Assembly (NCBI GenBank): GCA_030063045.1
Contig: JAQSEB010000033.1
Location: forward strand, 1,240,001-1,304,000
DNA length: 64,000 nucleotides
Direction of reading: 5' to 3'
From: Pratylenchus scribneri
Taxonomy: Eukaryota; Nematoda; Chromadorea; Rhabditida; Pratylenchidae
Of the stretch, positions 49,201 to 58,987 are shown one piece after another. Numbering within the stretch: position 1 is the stretch's first letter; the number at the start of each line of letters is the position of its first letter. Made by a program: the position numbers and the translations under genes. The notes beneath the pieces are model-generated. The model was given only the letters and a program-made list of their open reading frames with translations. It did not search any database and was not told the origin of the DNA.

Positions 49201-49475
49201 CTCATCAAAATACTTTGACTACCTATTCAATACAATCAAAATCTAATTTCTAATTTTGGACATTTTTCCCAGCATTTTAAACAATACAAAATAACAAAAT
49301 TTAATTTTATTCATTTTTATCACAATATTGAAAATTCAACATGAACAAAAGAATTATACAATACAATATACAATGGTGAATATGGTAGATATGGTCGTTA
49401 GGGGAAATAGGGAAGGACAATTGCATGGGGGCGGGGGTGATTGGGGACATCCACAGCGAGCAGGGACACGGCCAT
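46250..49475. other. Intergenic region of about 3.2 kb
   Basis: No gene could be assembled. Several opposing open frames (46.6-47.0 kb and 47.8-48.2 kb) overlap on both strands, have low-complexity composition (AAGGGAAGGGAAGG run near 46655) and lack start, splice or family evidence. The left end is the promoter of the TTD14-like gene. A G-rich run near 49425 lies just beyond the end of the phosphatase gene. Confidence 0.5.
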
Positions 49476-50980
49476 TCATCTTCTGATCCTGTTGACGATT
49501 GATTGGATGAGACGTTCGGCGGCGGCAGTGTCCGGCAGTTGAATGTGTCCTCGTTGGGCCTTGTTCAGTGCAAATCTGAAAAAAATGGATGGGAAAATTA
49601 AAAGAATCATTAAAAGAAAATGCCAAAAAAAACCCACCTCAACAGCACAGTGTAGATGTAGAGATATTGGTCCACGGTTTGAACGCTGCCAGCCCGTTGT
49701 TGACGCAGGTGATGCACAAGTTCATAGAGGTCAAGTGGTTGGTTCGCCCGCATCCGGTCTTGAGCCAAGCTGAAATAAAAAAATAATTATTTTAAAAAGT
49801 TATTGCAAAAAAAAACTCACTAGAGTGCCACAATTGTTCCCGTACGTCCAATTCCCGCAGAGCAGTGCACCAGAACACGTTCGTAAGGGTTCAGAAAGTT
49901 GAGGAGCCGCAATGGAGCAAGATGGTTGATTGGAACTCCGCGATCGGGCCATCCTCTCCAGTGGAAGTGTCGCACAATTTGCCGGTTTTGAGGTTCTTCT
50001 TCTGTGCTCACCGCAAGTTTTGTTTTGAACAGGTTGCCTTCCACGTTTAGAATGTTCAGGAATTCGACTTTGGTCCCATTGCTGCATCGTATTTGCATTT
50101 GCTAAAATTTGAATATTAAAATTGAATTAAAATTTGTAACCCAAAACTGACCTCATCCCTCGGCCAATATTGCGCGCATTTCCGGCGGCCCATTTCCTCA
50201 CAATCGCAGAGCATAACCACAGCATCAATTTGTTCCTGAACAACCATGGCCCAAAAATCGTCCACCGTTCTGTCCATTGGTCCTTGAGTGCAAATGAAGC
50301 GACGATTACCTGAAAATGTGGGAATATTAGTTCACAAAATAATTTCACTAGAGCCCATTCGCTTACCGTTTGCTCCTTCGATCCAATTTGCGTGAATGTA
50401 TCTTCCTGATTGGAGCTGCACTCGGTTCTTCTCCACGCAAATGACGTCCCGATATCGATTCAGCTCTGGATTGCTGGAAAAAAAAGGGAAATATAAATCT
50501 GAGATTATTAAATGAAAAAAAAACTGACTTGACAAATTCTGGCGACGGCGGCGGTCTTGGCTGGGCTTGTAGACGTTGAAATTCGGCCTCCAGTTGTGCC
50601 AGGTTCTTCGCAGCGGTAGTTCTCGCCCATTGCTGTAATTGCGCCAAGTATTCCGGAGTGTCGTTTTCTGGTTGCCCTCCTCCTCCTCCTCCTGGTCCTG
50701 GTGGTCCTCCTCCTCCTCCTCCTGGTCCTGGTGGTCCTCCTCCTCCTCCTCCTGGTCCTGGTGGTCCTCCTCCTCCTGCTGTTGTTGGTTGCTGCCCTCT
50801 TCTTTGTTGTTCTACCGACGGTCGTTCTGATGTTCTTGGTTGCGGAGCCGGGTAAGCTGGTCTTCTTGGAATTGATTCGGCTGTATGGAAGGTTCGAGGC
50901 TGGATTGGTTGCGGACGTCGTTGATCATTGCCCCCTTTCGATCGTGGTGCTGCTGTTGTTAGGCGTTGTTGGCGGCTCAT
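49476..50980 (-). CDS. Protein tyrosine phosphatase, classical, cytosolic
   Basis: Removes phosphate from tyrosine in target proteins. Starts at ATG 50980, stop at 49476. The N-terminal 150 residues are disordered, Arg/Pro/Gln-rich, and contain three near-identical Gly/Pro blocks (PPGPGGGGGG) encoded by a 30-bp repeat at about 50680-50780. The catalytic domain follows: NRYRDVICVEKN (pTyr loop type), HANWIEGANGK, FICTQGPM and FWAMVVQEQIDAVVMLCD. It continues with the WPD loop HFHWRGWPDRGVP, P-loop VHCSAGIGRTG (Cys-x5-Arg intact), and Q-loop QTVDQYLYIYTVLLR. The catalytic Asp, Cys and Arg are all present, so it should be active. The domain is compact, like the many small nematode PTPs of which numerous members are germline or sperm genes; that expression is only a family remark. 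Confidence 0.93.
50680..50782 (-). repeat. 30-bp coding repeat (Gly/Pro linker)
   Basis: Three near-perfect 30-bp units (CCTCCTCCTCCTCCTGGTCC then TGGTGGT on the plus strand) encode a Gly/Pro repeat in the phosphatase N-terminus. The unit is a multiple of three, so copy changes keep frame. Confidence 0.9.
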
Positions 50981-51349
50981 GAATTATCTGTAAATGTTGG
51001 AAGATTAGATTGTGGTAAATAAGATAAATTGACTTACATGGATATGCACGGGAATTGCAGCGCAAGTAATTGTGTCGATCGCCGGTTCGTTGGTTTGGCT
51101 TTGGTTAACTCTGGCGGCTTTTTATAGTCGAAAATTGCCTGATACATATTATCTCTATCTCTATCTACCAAATAGTACTATTGTAAATAAAATATACTGT
51201 ACTACAAAAAAAATCAATAATCGAATTTGGGGCTTAAGAATCGAAAAGTATTTAAACCCGCTGTGATGCCAAGTGCTCATCAATCGTGCGCCACAATCCA
51301 AGCAGAAGCAACAGAAGCATCTATCCAAACAACCGCAAATCGTCAAGGC

Positions 51350-51637
51350 ATGGCATTCTGGATGACAATCATTCTGATGATGATGGCCGCAGCAGGAGGA
51401 TATGTGAGTCACTTTCTTTAATTTTTTTTAACACTAATTTCCCTTTCTTTTTAGTTCGCCCGCCCAGTGATTCGCAAGACCTTCAAGCTGAAATCGAAAC
51501 ACAACAAACATCACCACGAGCATGGGAGCAGTCACCACGGGAGCAGCCACCATCACAGCAGCAGCAGCAAGGACAAGGACAAATCAAATCGCGGACAACT
51601 GAAAACGGCCACGGGCGGGAGCGGGAAGAACAAATAG
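51350..51637 (+). CDS. Small His-rich secreted or membrane-anchored protein
   Basis: Two exons (51350-51403 and 51455-51637) give 78 residues. It has an N-terminal hydrophobic segment (MAFWMTIILMMMAAAGGYFA) that is signal peptide or anchor. After it come basic residues (RKTFKLKSKH), a block of His and Ser (HHHEHGSSHHGSSHHHSSSS), and a Lys/Gly/Ser tail. The frame stays open upstream to 51227, so a longer N-terminus is possible, but ATG 51350 gives the best signal sequence. His clusters often bind metals, but no family is recognised. Divergent from the phosphatase gene with about 370 bp between starts. Confidence 0.6.
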
Positions 51638-51842
51638 ATGTGTGCTGATGAACAAATGCCGATGATGAATCCACAAATAGAAGAAGAAATAGATGTGTGA
51701 TGAATGATGATGTCCATCTCAATATATTGTAATGTATTATTGTTGTATTATCTCCCCATTCCATATTTTCCTTGTATTTCCCCATTCCATATTTTCCTTG
51801 TATTTCTATTTCCCCGTTCGCCGTTCCATATTTTCGTTTGCG

Positions 51843-51848
51843 AATAAA
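51843..51848 (+). terminator. AATAAA polyadenylation signal
   Basis: AATAAA about 205 bases after the stop of the His-rich gene, before a T-rich run. Confidence 0.4.
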
Positions 51849-51960
51849 AATTGTTGTTTATTTTTTTGTACATTATATTGAAGCCTATAATATAATAGGA
51901 AGTGAATTACTTTGGAATCGAATATAGTTACATTTATTTGTAATCTTTTTAATTTCAAGG

Positions 51961-53976
51961 ATGTTTGTCAAAATCCAAAATCTTTACATTATTTCATTTT
52001 ATATGCAAATTTGCTTATTCATTTCTTGTGATTTACTCGCTCCACTTTGGGTTATGCAGGTATTCTTAGTGTTATTATAAATTATAATAAAACCACATAA
52101 TCCAATATAAATTCTAGTTGAAATGGGAACGTTACCAACGGAATGAATTGTGTATGCGAAGACAAAATAATGATTTAGAAACATTCCGATTCCAACCATT
52201 CCACTCAATAATTGCCGTCGAAAATGATACAATTTGGCTACGTTGCTTTGAATGGTAATTTTTTACTTAAAATTACCAAAAATAATATTCAATTTAAGTC
52301 TTCATCCAGATGATGCCGAAGAATTGGAGGATGTTTGGAAACCTAGTCCATCAGTATGGTTTTTTCCCATAATTTTACAATAAAATATATTCTTCAAAGG
52401 TTATTGGCCGTAAAATTCATCAATTTCTGGATATGATTAAGAAGGTAAAATAATTTATTGCATTTTGTCAATATATTAATGAAATTAATTGCAGAAGATT
52501 GCCCGTGCCAAAGGAGGTGGAAAGAAAAATAAAAAATCATTTCAAATCGGATACAAATCAAATTATATTTGGGAAAAACTAAATTCTACAAACAAATGGG
52601 AACAGAAGCCAATATCAATGATAAAGAATAAAACTGATGATAAACAAACTCAAGTGAATAAATTCATCGATGAGTTTGTTTAAGATTTAATTTATTTAAT
52701 TTTATTATTTGTTTAGAATAATGCAAAGCAATGATGGACGATTCTTCATTGGAGATCATTTGGAATTGGAAATTCGTCGAGTGAATAAAACATATGAAGG
52801 ATGGTATCGATGCTTGAGTAAAGCGGAAAATGGCCAAAATCAGATGAATATTTCACAAATTTATCACATTCAAGTGCTCCAAAATAGGAATATAACGATG
52901 GTAAATGAATTTGAAAATGGAATAAAAATATCCAATTTTAGTATCATTTGAATAATTCTGATGAATTCAACAAAGTTTGGAAGGAAAATGGCAATGGCAC
53001 ATTTATTCCCGTTGAATTGATTTCAATCCCAAATGAATTTGAATGGTTACAAATTTATGGAAAAGCATCAGATTGGACCCAATGCAATAAATGTGGAAAT
53101 AGAACTGGCGAACAAAGACGCACAATTCAGTGTTTTATTCGGGTAAATTTTTGTTTTTGATTAATTCCAATTCAAAAAATTTTAAGTTGAAGCAAAATTG
53201 GACTAAAAACGCAAATATCAACATTTTTATGTCATTTGGTGAATTGCCCTGCGAAAGTTCATTATTGCCTCCGGAATTGAGCAAAATAATGACAAAAGAA
53301 TTGTTCACTGTTTTTGAACAATTCAAAGAATGCAAAGTTGGGACAAAAAATGGTTTAAATTTAATTGATTATTTTTATAGAGTATTTGTATGGCAACGAG
53401 GCGAAATCAAAAACAAATTCGGAATATCACAATGGATGATTCGGATAAACCAGAATTATTGGATTCATTGCCGCCGAATGAATTCAGCGTAAAAGAACGA
53501 CTTCCTCCACTGCCTCCGCCGATTTTGAGACGAACCATTTTTGTAAGTATTACCAATTAAAATGAATATTTTGAAAATGAATTTTAAAGGCAAATGAAGG
53601 ACAACGGCTGATTTTGGATTGTTCAAACCAAGATGGGAATTCATTGATTTGGCGCAAAAATATGGCCGAAATAAATGCGACCTCAATTTTGAGCGATGAT
53701 GCAAAACAATGGATTCGGGATGAAAAGCAGAGACGAATTTTGACAGCAAAAGGCCAATTAATAATTGAATGGATCGTGAGGGAGGGTGCCGGCCTATACA
53801 GTTGCGTTTCATTCCCAAGTGGACACATTCTACGAACATTTCGTGTTTATTTTGTTGTGGGCGATAAAACAAAAGATTTATTGGAAGTTATTTCACTCAT
53901 TTTTCGTGCCCTCCTCTTTTTATATATGCTCATTTTGATGTTCGATTTAATGAAAATTGCTGTGCCAAATGTTTGA
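51961..53976 (+). CDS. Ig-like single-pass membrane protein (FAM187-like)
   Basis: About ten exons. Signal-like start (YIISFYMQICLFISCDLLAP), then a first Ig-like domain: FHSIIAVENDTIWLRCFEC ... LEIRRVNKTYEGWYRC, with the Cys pair and the GWYRC (D-x-G-x-Y-x-C type) strand. A middle module WTQCNKCGNRTGEQRRTIQC resembles a thrombospondin-type or FAM187 Cys module. A second Ig-like domain has LILDCSNQDG, SLIWRK and GAGLYSCVSFPSG. A C-terminal membrane span (LLFLYMLILMFDLMKIAV) ends the protein with almost no cytoplasmic tail. Ends at 53976 with AATAAA close by. The FAM187 name rests on the order Ig, Cys module, Ig, TM; another Ig-family receptor is possible. Start at 51961 chosen because it is the first in-frame ATG with a hydrophobic leader. 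Confidence 0.68.
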
Positions 53977-54001
53977 TTTTTATTGTAATATTTGTTTATT
54001 G

Positions 54002-54007
54002 AATAAA
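54002..54007 (+). terminator. AATAAA polyadenylation signal of the Ig-like gene
   Basis: AATAAA 26 bases after the stop codon at 53976. Confidence 0.6.
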
Positions 54008-54396
54008 ATGATTTATGCATTTGTGTGACTCAAAGAAAATATTAATAGGTTTTATTAGATCGATCGAAAAAATAAAGGTTTTCAAATATTATCTACTTTA
54101 AGGTTCTACCATTATATTTTTGGTGAGCTTAAATTACCCATAGCAAAAGTTTCAAAAAATCTTGTTAAACTTAAAACTAGATTCGATTACTCTCGCCATT
54201 CAGTGATTGATTTCTAATATTTTGACCTTAATAAATTATGCCATAAAGAAAATAATAAAACAATAAGTAATCATCAACTTTTATCCAAATGCAAAACTAT
54301 GTGTGATTTGGCGATCAGAGAAAATGGGAGGGGATGGATCGTTTAAAAATTGGGAAAAATCAATGTATGTTGGTCTATTCAAATGTCTTCCATTCA

Positions 54397-55584
54397 TCAT
54401 GGAGATGGTGACGATGTGGATGGTTTATGCTTCTGTTGGCCTCCATTCGCCGCATTCTTCCTCACAGCAGATTCCAATTCTTCCGAATGCTCATCGCAAA
54501 TATATTGAAGATAGGGCGTCGGTGAACGCAAATTGCAATCGATAATTTCACTTCCCTGTTGACCTTAAATTACTTTAAAATACAATTAGAGAATTTAAAT
54601 GGCTTACAATGCGATGCCAATTCAAGTCGAATAAAACAGTCAAGTCCATCATGCAGTCTGAATGGGATCAAATGTGGATTTGTGTGCAATTTGAATTTCT
54701 CCATCACACTAAAAATTGTTAATTATTTGGATTTATTTATTATTATTTAACTTACAAATTCATTGCGCTATCGTCAAAAAGTTGTACGCCCTTCTGTGAA
54801 TTTGGCGAAAATACGCCCTTCTGCGAATTTGGCGAAAATTGCCGGACAAAAAAACGATTTCTCATGAAAGGCCAGTTTCGTGAAGGCACCGGTGGACTTT
54901 TCATCATCTCATGATATTCCTTCTCATTCATTGGGGCAACACGCAATGGAGTTGAATTGAACTGTTATTTAATTATATGAAATTAAAGAAATTAAAGGTA
55001 CCTTGAATTTTGTGGATAATTGCTCATGGAATTGTGAATTATTAGTTTCGGTCAATTTGATCACTCTCGCCGGTTGAATGTATTTGAATAGTTCCACACA
55101 ATGTTTCAATGGAAGACAATAACCGACGATTTGTCGAACACCTTTTGAACATCAATTTTCAATTATTGAATATTTGAAAAATAAATAAACCGTCATGCAA
55201 ATTGAAAAGTTGAATATGCTGGCCTTTCATATTTGGTATTTGCGATGGATCAACCATTAAATAGATTGGTGCTTTTTGTTGTTGATTTAAAAGATAATTT
55301 TCTCTTGGCGTTGATACTGGCACTGGCATTGGTGCATTGTTGGAAACGGGTATTGGTGTTGGTGAATTGTTGGATACGGGCATTGGTGCATCGTTGGATG
55401 TTGGCATTGGTGTTGATGCATTGTCTTCGTGTTCTTCAACTGATTCATCATGAGAATGCGAATCGTTTATTACTTCCAGTCCGGCAGTTCCCGTGTTGTT
55501 TTCTTTATTTTCATGAATTGATGTTTCCATTTTGTTTTGAATTGCAATGAAATGCGAATTAGGATGGGCAATTGCAAATATCAT
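54397..55584 (-). CDS. Unrecognised protein with Pro/Val repeat
   Basis: Five exons on the minus strand with consistent phases. The start ATG 55584 lies just after a TTTCAG acceptor-like site, as expected for a trans-spliced leader. The N-terminal part is acidic and contains a short tandem repeat of type APMPVSNN/SPTPIPVSNN. Then come IYLMVDPSQIPNMKGQHIQL, GYCLPLKHCVELFKYIQPA, a Pro/Arg-rich segment with a perfect duplication of FSPNSQKGV, LHTNPHLIPFRLHDGLDCFI and a C-terminus ending KPSTSSPSP. No transmembrane segment or known motif seen. The amino-acid texture and clean splicing support a real gene, but I cannot name a family. Confidence 0.55.
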
Positions 55585-55929
55585 CACATTATTTTGAAAA
55601 AACTCTGAAATTTAATACAAAAAATCATAATCTTTCAATTCTTTCATTTATTGATTAAATTAAAAGGTTATAAGTTATTGATTTTATTGATTGATTATCC
55701 GGCTTTGGTAACCAATTTTATCATCAATATCATGGTTCATGGATATGATGTGATGTGATGACTGCTGATGATTGATGAACTATTAATTGTTAGATGAAGG
55801 TGTAAATAATAAAATTCATGCTTTCAATGCGAATGATTATTGATTTTTCGATAACAATGATAAAAGGAGACAAAAAGAATAAGAGAATGGAAATAAAATC
55901 TCTAATAATAAATCTCTATTCTCTACTAG

Positions 55930-56397
55930 GAATATATAGGTACCAAACTGAAACGACGTTTTCCATTGACCGATGTTCGCTACAAGCCAATTCATCCATT
56001 ACCAGCTGTCAGAGAAAACCACCAACAGTGGGAAGAACGATTTTTTGATACATTGAACAAAATCATTTATGAACAATACAAGGATGCCAGTGGGTTATTC
56101 TAACATTTTTATTTTTAATAAATATTTAAGATTCGATTGTCATCGTTTCTCACAGCGCAATACTTGGAGTAATTCTCAATAAATTGACAGGTGAAGGACA
56201 ATTGGGTCGTCTGTCTATTTTCCCGGGCCAGGTAATATTTTTTAATAATTTGACCAAATTCGCATTTTCATTTTCTTCAGGCAACGGTCACCAAATTTGT
56301 GCGAAATGCCGATGGTCAATTCAAAATGGAATTTGCCTGCGATGATTCTCACTTGTCAAGCACGCTGCGAGGCCGCATCAGAATGAAGAAACATTAA
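55930..56397 (+). pseudogene. C-terminal half of a histidine phosphatase (UBASH3/PGAM-like)
   Basis: Three exons read in phase to a stop at 56397: FPLTDVRYKPIHPLP, HQQWEERFFDTLNKII, SIVIVSHSAILGVILNKL, LSIFPGQATVTKFV and a short tail. SIVIVSHSA fits the second catalytic-His segment of the histidine phosphatase (PGAM) superfamily. The N-terminal half with the RHG catalytic motif is not seen: the open frame begins at 55930 without ATG, and the DNA upstream belongs to a minus-strand gene. Either distant 5' exons exist or this is a truncated copy; the pseudogene label is provisional. Confidence 0.5.
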
Positions 56398-56402
56398 ATA
56401 AA
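56397..56402 (+). terminator. AATAAA overlapping the stop codon
   Basis: AATAAA begins at the last base of the stop codon of the phosphatase-like exons. Confidence 0.4.
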
Positions 56403-57046
56403 TGCATTTTTATTGTTGTATTAGGAAAATTTCTTTGTCTTATATATTGTGTCAATGATATTATTGAATATTGTAATTTATTTCCTTTTGTCGATTTCAA
56501 AATGTATAAAACCTTTTAAATCAATTTTGAATTTTCTGTTCAAAATTAGTTTTTATAAACTTCTACAATTTATTTTTATAAATAATACGAAAAATGAGTT
56601 TGTTCGAGCAAAAATAGACAATTTTTGGCAAAAGTCTAGAATTGCGGCCCCAAATAATTTTTCAAAAATGCTTTTTAAGGTAATTTATAGTCTGATCAAT
56701 AATAAATATTTAATTTATTATGCAAAAAAAAAAAGTTAAAGGTCGGAGAACAAATTTATCACATTTCCTTTTTCCCCCAATCCATCAGTCCACACTATTA
56801 AAAAAATGCATAATAACAGCGATTTTGCCTATTTCCTTCCATTCCATTCATTCAATCCTTTTCATATTTTAGGAATTAGGATTCGCTGATTTGTGAGAGA
56901 CTGACTCACTGACAAGCCAATCCAAATTTCCATTTCCATAGGTAGAAAAGGCCAAGAAATTTCCCCCATTTTTGTTTTACCTTTTACTTTTTGATTTGAC
57001 CTAATTGATTAATCTTTTTAGAAAAACCCAAATTGTTAATTGTTAA
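56403..57046. other. Intergenic
   Basis: AT-rich. The open frame at 56449-56739 has Phe/Lys/Ile/Asn composition typical of AT-rich noise. A CTTTTTAG acceptor-like site at 57021 precedes the next start codon. Confidence 0.5.
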
Positions 57047-58097
57047 ATGGATCATTATAAAATTTTGGGCCTTCATCGAGATGCCACGGCGGCCGATATT
57101 CGACGGGCTTATCGGCAAACAATGTAAAAATAAAAATAATTATTAAATAATTATTAACAATCTTTTAGTCAAGAAATTCGGCTGGAAATGGAATGCAGGA
57201 AGACGAGGCAAATGGAAGTGGCCAAAGGAGTTCAATCCGAGGAAATTATGCAAAAATTGAAACGGGTTCATGAGGTAAGTACCTATTTTGGCCTTAAAAT
57301 TAAAATTAAGGGTAATTTTTAATTTGGCCAAAAAAATGAAAATGACCAAAAGGTTTATAGCAATTAAATAGTTTGTCCTAGAAAAAAGAACCCCAATTCA
57401 TTTGCCTGATTGAATGGATAGATCTCATCAGTCTCATTGAGATGTATCTTTTGATATTGATTTTGCATAGGTTTAACCAATTTTAAATTAATTTTAATCA
57501 AAAAAGCAGTAATTTTTTAAATGGGTTAAAACTCTTAATTTTGATCAAACCAAACCATGACAAATTATATACGAATTGACGCATCAAACCATTTAACTGT
57601 TAATTTATATAATCTTCATCATTTTAAATAATTTATTTTTCTTTTAGGCATTCACCGTTCTGGACAATCAAACTCGGCGCAGCCAATACAATGCCCACCT
57701 CGAAAAATTGGACCAAAACCAATATGAGAAGTTTGGCCCGAGTTGGCATCGATGGTACATCGAGGATCGGGAGCGGTCATTTCGAATGAGGGAAGGACGA
57801 ATGAAGAAAAAGGAAGAAGCTGAAGGCATTGAGAAGGCAAAACAGGCAAAAAAGATGAAGAAGATGGCGAAGAAAAGGGAAGGCAAGTTTTAATAAGAAT
57901 TTTTTTCGCATAATTTTATGTTAATTTTAGTGAAAGGAAAAGCAGCAAAAAATGGGAAAATGGCTGGAGATGGAAAATCAACAAAGGGAAAGCGAATTCG
58001 GCGCTGCCAATTCAAAATTGAGAAAAAATGCATTTGGTAAGATTTCCAAAATAGAAATAATTATAAATTAACTCCATCCAATTTCAGTTGCACTTAA
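57047..58097 (+). CDS. J-like domain protein lacking HPD
   Basis: Five exons (57047-57123, 57169-57274, 57648-57882, 57931-58036, 58088-58097) give 177 residues with all phases closing. The first 75 residues are J-domain-like: MDHYKILGLHRDATAADIRR (helix I-II) and EAFTVLDNQTRRSQYNAHL (helix III-IV). The HPD tripeptide between them, needed to stimulate Hsp70, is replaced by QTIQEIRLEMECRK. A highly charged Lys/Arg/Glu helix follows, then a basic tail ending KKCICCT. It is thus probably a J-like protein rather than an active co-chaperone. Intron 3 begins GAAG|GCAAGT, a textbook GC donor. Intron 2 carries the second dispersed repeat family. Confidence 0.7.
57380..57625 (-). repeat. Second dispersed repeat family, copy in J-like gene intron
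   Basis: Read on the minus strand it contains CGTATATAATTTGTCATGGT and TTTGATCAAAATTAAGAGTT, matching the piece at 32.2 kb. It lies in intron 2 (57275-57647) of the J-like gene, antisense to it. Confidence 0.55.
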
Positions 58098-58242
58098 AAA
58101 ATTAACATCAATGATTGAATCAGATGCTTTTAACACTTTGTTTCTTAAATGGTTCTCATTTATTCATGGCATTTCTTGTTAATTTTTTTCATATTTTATT
58201 ATTATGAAATTTTCATGGTAAATTTTTGTAATTTTACTTGTG

Positions 58243-58248
58243 AATAAA
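58243..58248 (+). terminator. AATAAA polyadenylation signal of the J-like gene
   Basis: AATAAA about 145 bases after the stop codon at 58097. Confidence 0.45.
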
Positions 58249-58987
58249 TAATTTCGAATCGAAGTATTAATTTGTGTATTTTCAATTATAAAATAATATT
58301 CCCCTTCCCCTGACCACTCCATGTGAATAAATTTTCACAACTTTCCATTTCTTCCATTCATTCAATAATCCGCGCACTCCTCATTAGGGCATGCTAGTGT
58401 TGGGATTGGGATTTATGCTTGAAAAGGAATGAAAATGACCCAATTCTATGCTGGCTGACCAAGAATGTTGATTGAAAACAAAAGGTGGGAAAAATAAGAG
58501 TGGGAGAAAGTCAGTCATCAATTCTCCGTGTTGAGTATGCCCCCTCCAATATGTATTTTATGTAAGCATCGTCTTTGAACCAAAATGACCAAAACCAAAT
58601 CAACATATTGCTTAATAACCACCATTTAATTGGCGTCAAAGGATGAATGAATGCCGCTGGCCTCTTCACTCTCACTTTAAACAACACAAAATGAAAATTG
58701 CGCCATTGCCAGCAACCACTTGACAAAACTTCCTTTTCCCTTCTAAATGGTCTTTTCCGGCCGCCCTTTCTTTAATCCGTTGACTGCATAATTCCCCACA
58801 TCAAACCATTTCCCCTTTCCATCCTTCCATTCCATCTACAAATGCAAATTAGCAACTTTTTTGTCCATTTTTTGTTGATTTTGCCATCAATTTTTGATAA
58901 AGTCGGTTCATCGGCACGAGGAAGGGTATATTTTCAAATTCCCCAAAAATTTGCATTTCCACATTTCTGCATGCCCTCAAGGCCATT
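58249..58987. other. Intergenic
   Basis: AT-rich with runs of CATTCC type. No gene recognised. A short exon upstream of 58988 encoding the signal peptide of the PAN-domain gene may lie here but could not be pinned down. Confidence 0.45.

Noticed and set aside
50639..50982. Plus-strand Leu/Val and Ser/Trp-rich open frames
   Set aside because: They are shadows of the Gly/Pro repeat in the tyrosine phosphatase N-terminus on the other strand.
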